Of a DNA stretch of 5,274 bases, positions 1-4,548 are shown in pieces (the first letter of the stretch is position 1; each line of letters starts with the position of its first letter). The DNA is taken from assembly GCA_937903095.1 (NCBI GenBank), contig CALCZN010000296.1, positions 1 to 5,274 of the forward strand. The letters are read 5' to 3'. The notes under the pieces are model-generated. The model worked only from the letters and a program-made list of their open reading frames with translations. It did no database searches and was not told where the DNA came from. A program made the position numbers and the translations under genes. Source of the stretch: Zeimonas sp937903095 (lineage in GTDB: Bacteria; Pseudomonadota; Gammaproteobacteria; Burkholderiales; Burkholderiaceae_E).

Positions 1-1113
1 CGCGCGCATCGCCTCGAGAAGGCGCTCGGCACGCCGGCGAAGATCTTCTACAAATACGAAGGCGTCAGCCCCGCCGGCAGCCACAAGCCGAACACCGCGG
101 TCGCGCAGGCCTTCTACAACCGCGAGGCGGGAATCCGCCGGCTCACCACCGAAACCGGCGCCGGACAATGGGGCTCGTCGCTCGCCTTCGCCGGCGCGCT
201 GTTCGGCATCGACGTCACCGTGTTCCAGGTGCGCGTCTCCTACGACCAGAAGCCGTACCGCCGCGCGCTGATGGAGACCTACGGGGCGCGCTGCGTGCCT
301 TCGCCGTCGAACGAAACCGAGTACGGGCGCGCGGTGCTCGCGCAGCGGCCCGATCACCCGGGCAGCCTCGGCATCGCGATCTCCGAAGCGGTCGAGATCG
401 CCGCGAAGAACGACGACACCAAGTACGCGCTCGGCTCGGTGCTCAACCACGTGATGCTGCACCAGACGGTCGTCGGCCAGGAGGCGATCGAGCAGATGCA
501 GATGGCCGACGCCTGGCCCGACGTCCTCATCGGCTGCACCGGCGGCGGATCGAACTTCGCCGGGCTCGTGTTTCCGTTCATCGGGCAGGGCCTGCGCGGC
601 GGCAGGAAGTCGCGCGTCGTCGCCGTCGAGCCGGCGGCCTGTCCCACGCTCACGCGCGGAAAGCTGGCCTACGACTTCGGCGACACCGGGCACATGACGC
701 CGCTGGTGAAGATGCACACGCTCGGCTCCACGTTCACCCCGCCGGGCTTCCACGCGGGCGGCCTGCGCTATCACGGGATGGGGCCGCTGATCTCGCACCT
801 GCTCGACCTGAAGCTGATCGAGGCCGTCGCCTACCAGCAGACCGAGTGCTTCGCCGCCGGCGTGCAGTTCGCGCGCACCGAGGGCATCGTCCCGGCGCCC
901 GAAGCGAACCACGCGGTCAAGGCGGCGATCGACGAGGCGCTGCGCTGCAAGCGCGAAGGCCGCTCGGAGACGATCCTGTTCAACCTCTCGGGCCACGGGC
1001 ACTTCGACATGGGCGCCTACATGGCCTACAACTCGGGCTCGCTCACCGACCAGTCGTACGACGAGAAGGAGCTGGCGATGGCGCTGGCGGGGCTGCCCAG
1101 CGTGCCGGCGTAA
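1..1113 (+). CDS. trpB: Tryptophan synthase beta chain, TrpB2 type (5' end missing)
   Basis: PLP enzyme that condenses indole with serine to make tryptophan in the cytoplasm. The frame is open from base 1 and ends at TAA 1111-1113, giving 370 visible residues. From my knowledge of TrpB2 lengths (about 430-450), roughly 60-80 N-terminal residues lie off the left edge. Visible hallmarks, numbered from the first visible residue: GSHKPN with the PLP Schiff-base lysine K29 (codon 85-87), TTETGAGQW with the catalytic Glu at 51, the phosphate-binding GGGSN at 181-185, AVEPAACPTLT, HAGGLRYHGM, EGIVPAPEANHA, and the C-terminal LSGHGHFDM. The QW after the catalytic Glu and the SHKPN context separate TrpB2 from classical TrpB1, which has QHG and HKIN. 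No trpA is seen nearby, so it may act alone in indole salvage or on another acceptor. It is not obviously linked to the downstream cassette, from which a 180-bp structured spacer separates it. The family call is very secure; the physiological role is not. Confidence 0.95.
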   Translation, partial: RAHRLEKALGTPAKIFYKYEGVSPAGSHKPNTAVAQAFYNREAGIRRLTTETGAGQWGSSLAFAGALFGIDVTVFQVRVSYDQKPYRRALMETYGARCVPSPSNETEYGRAVLAQRPDHPGSLGIAISEAVEIAAKNDDTKYALGSVLNHVMLHQTVVGQEAIEQMQMADAWPDVLIGCTGGGSNFAGLVFPFIGQGLRGGRKSRVVAVEPAACPTLTRGKLAYDFGDTGHMTPLVKMHTLGSTFTPPGFHAGGLRYHGMGPLISHLLDLKLIEAVAYQQTECFAAGVQFARTEGIVPAPEANHAVKAAIDEALRCKREGRSETILFNLSGHGHFDMGAYMAYNSGSLTDQSYDEKELAMALAGLPSVPA

Positions 1114-1127
1114 AGAAAGAGAAGGGA

Positions 1128-1200
1128 GAAGGGGGAAGGGTGAAGGGGGACAGCCCCGGCTGCAAAGGTCGAGGCTTTTCCCCTTCACCCTTTCCCCTTC
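1128..1200 (+). repeat. Long purine/pyrimidine hairpin, REP-like or terminator
   Basis: The left arm 1128-1148 (nearly all purine) pairs with 1180-1200 (nearly all pyrimidine) over 21 bp with one G-T wobble (1135/1193). The 31-nt loop contains smaller foldbacks: CAGC/GCTG at 1151-1154 and 1159-1162, and AAAG/CTTT at 1164-1167 and 1175-1178. It begins 14 nt after the trpB stop codon. There is no T-run after the right arm, so an ordinary intrinsic terminator is doubtful. The stem length and the inner foldbacks are more like a dispersed palindromic element or a transcript-3'-end stabiliser. The pairing is seen directly; the function is inferred. Confidence 0.7.
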
Positions 1201-1207
1201 CTTGTCC

Positions 1208-1233
1208 CTCCCGTTGACCTCGGTCAACGGGAG
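1208..1233. promoter_or_regulatory. Perfect 12-bp-arm palindrome upstream of E1 operon
   Basis: CTCCCGTTGACC at 1208-1219 and GGTCAACGGGAG at 1222-1233 are exact reverse complements around a 2-bp centre. It lies 60 bp before the E1 alpha start and just after the long hairpin. As DNA it is a good candidate operator for a dimeric regulator. As RNA it would form an 11-bp stem with a 4-nt loop. TTGACC (1214-1219) could also serve as a -35 element, although no good -10 follows at 16-18 bp. No T-run follows, so a terminator role is weak. I do not recognise the cognate regulator. Confidence 0.6.
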
Positions 1234-1240
1234 CAAATCG

Positions 1241-1258
1241 CGAACGGCGCATCGTTCG
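1241..1258. promoter_or_regulatory. Small dyad CGAACG-N6-CGTTCG
   Basis: CGAACG (1241-1246) and CGTTCG (1253-1258) are exact inverted repeats 6 bp apart, in the leader of the E1 alpha gene and upstream of its ribosome binding site. It could be a second operator half of the same control region or a leader stem. With 6-bp arms in GC-rich DNA, chance is a real alternative. Confidence 0.3.
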
Positions 1259-1281
1259 TTTCAGTTCCGGCGCATCCGGAC

Positions 1282-1288
1282 GAGGAGG
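1282..1288 (+). promoter_or_regulatory. Ribosome binding site fixing a GTG start
   Basis: GAGGAGG ends 5 nt before the GTG at 1294. This strong, well-spaced Shine-Dalgarno supports GTG 1294 as the true start of E1 alpha over the later in-frame ATG at 1324. The residues between these two codons also fit the family N-terminus. Confidence 0.8.
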
Positions 1289-1293
1289 CGAAC

Positions 1294-2301
1294 GTGCGAA
1301 GCCGCGACGTAGCGCTGCCGTGGATGTACGAGAAGATGGTCGAGATCCGCCACTACGAGGAGACGATGGCAGCCGTCTACCTCGAGGGCAAGCTTCCCCC
1401 GAAGATCCAGAAGGGACTCGCTTTCGACATCGGCTCGGGGCCGGTGCCCGGCGAGATGCATCTCGCCGCCGGGCAGGAGCCGGTTGCCGTCGGCGTCTGC
1501 GCGCATCTGAAGAAGGAAGATACGGTGGTCGGTACCCACCGGCCGCATCACTTCGCGATCGCCAAGGGCGTGCCGCTCGACCGGATGACGGCCGAGATGT
1601 TCGGCAAGGCGGCCGGATTGGGCAAGGGCAAGGGCGGGCACATGCACCTGTTCGATGCCGAGCATCGCTTCAGCTGCAGCGGCATCATCGGCGCGAGCCT
1701 GCCGCCGGCCTGCGGCGCGGCGCTGGCCGCGAAGAAGCTCGGGCGCGACTGCGTCGCGGTCGCCTTCTTCGGCGAGGGCGCGGCCAACCAGGGGTCGTTC
1801 CACGAATCGCTGAACCTCGCGGCGCTGTGGCAATTGCCTGTGGTCTTCATCTGCGAGGACAACCACTGGGCGATCTCGGTGCCGAAGACGAGCGCGACGT
1901 CGGTCCCGCGCGTTTCCGATCGCGCGCCCGCGTACGGCATGCCGGGCATTCACGTGGATCGAAACGATGCGATCCAGGTGTGGGAGGCCGCCGGCGAAGC
2001 CGTCGAGCGCGCACGGCGTGGCGAAGGGCCCACGCTGATCGAAGTGCGGACCGACCGCTATTTCGGACACTTCCAGGGTGACGCCGAGGTCTACCGGCCC
2101 AGGGACGAAGTCGCCAGACTGCGCGCCGACGACCCGATTCCGCGTCTGGCCGGGCAACTGAAGAAGGAGGGACTGCTCGGCGACGAGGAGCGCGCGCGTG
2201 CCGAGGCGCGAGCGAAAGCGCGCGTCGACGAAGCCTTCGCCTTCGCGCGCGCCGCCGAGGACCCGAAGCCGGCCGACGCGCTGGCCGACGTGTTCGTCTG
2301 A
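1294..2301 (+). CDS. ThDP-dependent 2-oxoacid dehydrogenase-type E1, alpha subunit
   Basis: Alpha subunit of an alpha2beta2 E1: it binds thiamine diphosphate and, with the next gene's product, cleaves a C-C bond next to a carbonyl and delivers the fragment to a lipoyl group. The 335 aa are full length for the family. The GTG start is fixed by GAGGAGG 5 nt upstream. Visible motifs: HLAAGQEPVAVGV 56-68, HRPHH 82-86, GKGKGGHMH 110-118, the ThDP/Mg motif as GEG 160-162 (usually GDG) with AANQG following and the closing Asn at 190, and the active-site loop RYFGHFQGD 255-263. Compared with ordinary PDH or acetoin E1 alpha, there is an extra stretch of about 17 residues before GEMH (about 35-53). 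It is followed after 12 bp by E1 beta, with AAGGAG overlapping this gene's stop. Candidate relatives are acetoin dehydrogenase AcoA, pyruvate dehydrogenase PdhA and hydroxybenzoquinone dehydrogenase BqdhL. The family is secure; the substrate cannot be read from sequence. Confidence 0.9.
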   Translation: MRSRDVALPWMYEKMVEIRHYEETMAAVYLEGKLPPKIQKGLAFDIGSGPVPGEMHLAAGQEPVAVGVCAHLKKEDTVVGTHRPHHFAIAKGVPLDRMTAEMFGKAAGLGKGKGGHMHLFDAEHRFSCSGIIGASLPPACGAALAAKKLGRDCVAVAFFGEGAANQGSFHESLNLAALWQLPVVFICEDNHWAISVPKTSATSVPRVSDRAPAYGMPGIHVDRNDAIQVWEAAGEAVERARRGEGPTLIEVRTDRYFGHFQGDAEVYRPRDEVARLRADDPIPRLAGQLKKEGLLGDEERARAEARAKARVDEAFAFARAAEDPKPADALADVFV

Positions 2302-2313
2302 AGGAGATCGATC

Positions 2314-3354
2314 ATGAGCGAATCCCGCACCCTGACCATGGCGCAGGCGATCTCCGAGGCGATCGCGCAGGAGATGGAACGCGACCCGGGCGTCTTCGTG
2401 ATGGGCGAGGACATCGGCCGCTACGGCGGCATCTTCGGCGCCACCGGCGGACTGCTCGACCGCTTCGGCGCCGAGAGGATCATGGATACGCCGATCTCCG
2501 AGACGGCGTTCATCGGCGCGGCCACCGGCGCCGCCGCCGCCGGCCTGCGTCCGATCGCCGAGCTGATGTTCGTCGACTTCTTCGGCGTGTGCATGGACCA
2601 GATCTACAACCATCTGGCGAAGAACACGTACATGGCCGGCGGCAACATCCGCCTGCCGGTGGTGCTGATGACCGCGATCGGCGGCGGCTACAGCGACGCC
2701 GCGCAGCACTCGCAGTGCCTGTACGCCACTTTCGCGCACCTGCCGGGGATGAAGGTCGTCGTCCCGTCGAACGCCTACGACGCGAAAGGCCTGATGATCC
2801 AGGCGATCCGCGACGACAACCCCGTGCTCTTCATGTTCCACAAGGGGATCATGGGGTTGCCGTGGATGGCGTATTTCGAGGGCAGCACGCGCGAGGTTCC
2901 GGCCGAGCCCTATGCGCTGCCCTTCGGCGCGGCGAGCGTCGTGCGCGAAGGCCGCGACCTCACGATCGTCACGCTGAGCCAGATGGTGCACAAGGCGGTG
3001 CTGGCGGCGGACGAACTCGCGCGCGAGGGCATCGACGCCGAGGTGATCGACCTGCGCACGCTGGTTCCGCTCGATCGGCAGGCCGTGCTCGCTTCGGTGG
3101 GCAAGACCGGGCGACTGCTCGTCGTCGACGAGGACTACCTCAGCTTCGGGCTGAGCGGCGAGATCTGCGCGATCGTTGCCGAGAACCTCGACGCCGTGTC
3201 GCTGCGCGCGCCGGTGCGCCGGCTTGCCGTGCCCGACGTGCCGATTCCGTACAGCCGCGTGCTCGAGCGCGCCGTGATCCCGCAGGCCGAGTCGATCGCC
3301 GCGGCGGCGCGCGCATTGTGCGCTTCGTCGCTGCGCCAGGCGGTTCCCGCATGA
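2314..3354 (+). CDS. ThDP-dependent 2-oxoacid dehydrogenase-type E1, beta subunit
   Basis: Beta subunit that completes the E1 active site with the preceding alpha chain. The 346 aa are the usual length. ATG 2314 has AAGGAG at 2301-2306. Visible landmarks: the N-terminal pyrimidine-binding transketolase-like domain with MGEDIGRYGGIFGATGGL 30-47, DTPISE 58-63 in which E63 is the Glu that activates the ThDP aminopyrimidine, AELMFVDFF 82-90, GGGYSDAAQHSQ 123-134 with the conserved His at 132, and PSNAYDAKGL 151-160. The C-terminal transketolase domain carries EVIDLRTLVPLD 243-254 and VVDEDY 270-275 where relatives usually have VEE or VDE. All catalytic landmarks are present, so the enzyme should be active. 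It overlaps the lipoyl gene by ATGA, pointing to translational coupling and fixed stoichiometry. A gene symbol is withheld because AcoB, PdhB and BqdhM are not separable by eye. Confidence 0.9.
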   Translation: MSESRTLTMAQAISEAIAQEMERDPGVFVMGEDIGRYGGIFGATGGLLDRFGAERIMDTPISETAFIGAATGAAAAGLRPIAELMFVDFFGVCMDQIYNHLAKNTYMAGGNIRLPVVLMTAIGGGYSDAAQHSQCLYATFAHLPGMKVVVPSNAYDAKGLMIQAIRDDNPVLFMFHKGIMGLPWMAYFEGSTREVPAEPYALPFGAASVVREGRDLTIVTLSQMVHKAVLAADELAREGIDAEVIDLRTLVPLDRQAVLASVGKTGRLLVVDEDYLSFGLSGEICAIVAENLDAVSLRAPVRRLAVPDVPIPYSRVLERAVIPQAESIAAAARALCASSLRQAVPA

Positions 3355-3602
3355 TCGCGATCGGTCTCGACGACGGCGCCTGGAAGGACGTCGAGCCGGG
3401 AACCGAAGCGCTGGTCGACCGCTGGCTCGTCGGGCAGGGCGAAGCGGTGAAGGCGGGCGCGGTGCTGGCCGTCGTCGTGCTGGTGAAGACGAGCATCGAG
3501 CTGACGGCGTCGGCCGACGGAACGATCGACCGCATCGACTTCGCCGCCGGCTCGACCTTCGCGCGCGGCGTGCCGATCGGGTGGTTGCGCGAAACCGCGT
3601 GA
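3351..3602 (+). CDS. Free-standing lipoyl-domain carrier protein
   Basis: This 83-aa protein consists of almost nothing but one biotinyl/lipoyl beta-barrel domain. It starts at ATG 3351, overlapping the E1 beta stop (ATGA), and ends at TGA 3600-3602. The pattern is VGQGEAVKAGAVLA 27-40, then LVKTSIELTASADGTI 44-59 with K46 as the predicted lipoylated lysine in the hairpin turn, then FAAGSTFARGVPIGWL 64-79. The residue before the lysine is Val, as in glycine-cleavage H protein (often SVK), not the Asp of typical E2 lipoyl domains (DKA). The E2 linker, the E1/E3-binding domain and the acyltransferase core with its HxxxD motif are all absent. It therefore looks like a mobile carrier for the fragment made by the E1 pair. 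Comparable stand-alone carriers are LbpA of the sHdr sulfur system and GcvH. A biotin domain is less likely because the Met-Lys-Met motif is absent and a lipoate-attachment gene follows. Confidence 0.85.
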   Translation: MIAIGLDDGAWKDVEPGTEALVDRWLVGQGEAVKAGAVLAVVVLVKTSIELTASADGTIDRIDFAAGSTFARGVPIGWLRETA

Positions 3603-3625
3603 GCGCGTAGTTGAGCGCGCAGCCG

Positions 3626-4375
3626 ATGCACGTGCAGGCGAGCGCCGACGACGAGCAGGACTGGATCCGGAAGGCGCTCGCCGAACCCGTCACGCGGGCG
3701 CAATGGCGGGTGTGGCGCTATCGCGCGCCGGCGATCGTGCTGGGGCTGTCGCAGCGGCGGCGGCACGACGAGATCGCCGCGCGCGCGGGCGCGGCGCTAC
3801 CGGTGCTCGTGCGCGCCTCGGGCGGCGGCGCGGTGCTCGCCGGCCCGTGGATGATCGGCGTGACCGTGCTTCTACCGTCGTGGCATCCGCTGGCCGCGGG
3901 TGCGCTCGTCGACAGCTATCGATGGTTCGGCGAGCTGCATATGCGCGTGCTGCGCGCCTTCGGCGTCGACTCCCGTCTGCTGTCGCCGCAGGAGCTTCGC
4001 GACGGCGACTCGCGGGTGGCCGGCTTCGAACCGCTTCCCTGGGCATGCTTCGGCGCGCTCTCGCCGTGGGAACTGGTGGACAGCGGCCGCCGCAAGCTGA
4101 GCGGACTCGCGCAGCAGCGCCGCGCGAGCGGCATCGCGCTCGTCGCCGGCACGCTGCTGTGGCGCCCGCCCTGGTCGATGCTGTGCGAAGCGCTCGATCG
4201 CAGCGACGCACTCGAAGCGCTTGCCGCGCGCACCATCGACTGCGAATCGATCCGCGAATCGATCCGTAAATCGGCCGGCTTCGCGCCGTCGAGCGAAAGG
4301 CAGCGCGAGGACTTCGCCTCGGACCTGGCCGCGGCAATCGACGCGGCGCTGGCAAGCGTCCTCGAAGGGGGCTGA
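3626..4375 (+). CDS. Lipoate-protein ligase / octanoyltransferase family protein
   Basis: Member of the BPL/LplA/LipB superfamily, predicted to attach lipoate or octanoate to a carrier lysine, most simply that of the lipoyl protein just upstream. Start uncertain: ATG 3626 is chosen (249 aa); TTG 3611 would add five residues, a stop at 3608 blocks further extension, and neither start has a clear Shine-Dalgarno. Numbered from TTG 3611: WRVWRYRAPAIVLGLSQ 32-48, the substrate-binding VRASGGGAV 67-75 (the first Arg of the usual RRxSGG is Val), PWACF 143-147, WELV 153-156, and GRRKLSGLAQQRR 159-171 with K162 as the conserved catalytic lysine, then GIALVAGTLL 174-183. It lacks the C-terminal accessory domain of E. 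coli LplA (338 aa). C146 in the CF motif resembles the catalytic Cys of LipM octanoyltransferases, so ligase versus transferase is open. It probably belongs to the E1 operon and may serve it exclusively. Confidence 0.8.
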   Translation: MHVQASADDEQDWIRKALAEPVTRAQWRVWRYRAPAIVLGLSQRRRHDEIAARAGAALPVLVRASGGGAVLAGPWMIGVTVLLPSWHPLAAGALVDSYRWFGELHMRVLRAFGVDSRLLSPQELRDGDSRVAGFEPLPWACFGALSPWELVDSGRRKLSGLAQQRRASGIALVAGTLLWRPPWSMLCEALDRSDALEALAARTIDCESIRESIRKSAGFAPSSERQREDFASDLAAAIDAALASVLEGG

Positions 4376-4392
4376 TGCAGGTCGACCAGGGA

Positions 4393-4426
4393 GCTTCATA
4401 TGCGACAGCCTGTGTGCCTATGAAGC
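4393..4426. promoter_or_regulatory. Inverted repeat GCTTCATA-N18-TATGAAGC
   Basis: Exact 8-bp arms at 4393-4400 and 4419-4426 are separated by 18 bp. ATATGC (4398-4403) also pairs with GCATAT at 4432-4437, giving a second overlapping dyad. The AT-rich arms upstream of the candidate -10 fit an activator site better than a terminator. The regulator is unknown. Confidence 0.4.
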
Positions 4427-4462
4427 GTGTTGCATATCATTGATTTAATTGGACTTTTTACG

Positions 4463-4484
4463 TGCGCTCGAAGAAATGAGCGCA
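4463..4484. promoter_or_regulatory. Operator-like dyad TGCGCTC-N8-GAGCGCA next to the -10
   Basis: Exact 7-bp arms at 4463-4469 and 4478-4484 lie 8 bp apart, with about 15 bp between arm centres, and directly abut TAGAAT at 4485-4490. This position covers where the -35 would be, so a bound dimer would either block polymerase or replace the missing -35. Observed: the repeat and its position. Inferred: the regulatory role. Confidence 0.45.
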
Positions 4485-4511
4485 TAGAATCCCTTCCTTT
4501 CGCAGCAGTTC

Positions 4512-4523
4512 GTTCGGCCGAAC
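4512..4523. promoter_or_regulatory. Perfect 12-bp palindrome in the 5' leader
   Basis: GTTCGGCCGAAC is self-complementary and sits 25 bp before the ATG of the molybdoenzyme, just upstream of its ribosome binding site. Its GTTCG/CGAAC halves also occur in the dyad at 1241-1258 in the other spacer, but with the opposite relative orientation. A 12-bp palindrome is expected about once by chance in a window this size, so support is modest. Confidence 0.25.
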
Positions 4524-4548
4524 ATCTCGGCGACAGGGAGGAGCGCCG

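Larger units (their letters stand above)
4376..4548 (+). promoter_or_regulatory. Intergenic control region and probable promoter of the molybdoenzyme gene
   Basis: No gene is seen in this 173-bp spacer. The stretch about 4430-4500 is clearly more AT-rich than the flanking genes. A reasonable -10 is TAGAAT at 4485-4490, but no good -35 sits 16-18 bp upstream, so activator dependence is possible. TTGGAC 4449-4454 is a second -35 candidate with a poor -10. Three inverted repeats, listed separately, surround the candidate promoter. There is no convincing terminator for the upstream operon, so some read-through is possible. The ribosome binding site GGGAGGAG 4536-4543 serves the next gene. Confidence 0.5.

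Noticed and set aside
168..1217. Alternative + strand frame across trpB
   Set aside because: Arg-rich out-of-frame product that runs into the hairpin; the trpB frame has every TrpB2 motif.
3351..3602. Biotin carrier domain instead of a lipoyl domain
   Set aside because: No MKM around the lysine, no carboxylase genes, and a lipoate-family enzyme lies directly downstream.
1261..3693. An 810-codon open frame on the minus strand opposite the E1 genes
   Set aside because: Its translation is Arg/His/Ala-rich, low in complexity and matches no family. It mirrors two genes with intact catalytic motifs, as expected from GC-rich codon bias.
4418..4436. Possible sigma-54 (-24/-12) promoter suggested by TTGCA at 4430-4434
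   Set aside because: The required GG is absent at the correct spacing upstream, so only the -12 half is present.
4440..4452. Possible FNR box suggested by TTGAT at 4440-4444
   Set aside because: The second half should read ATCAA and does not, so there is only one half-site.
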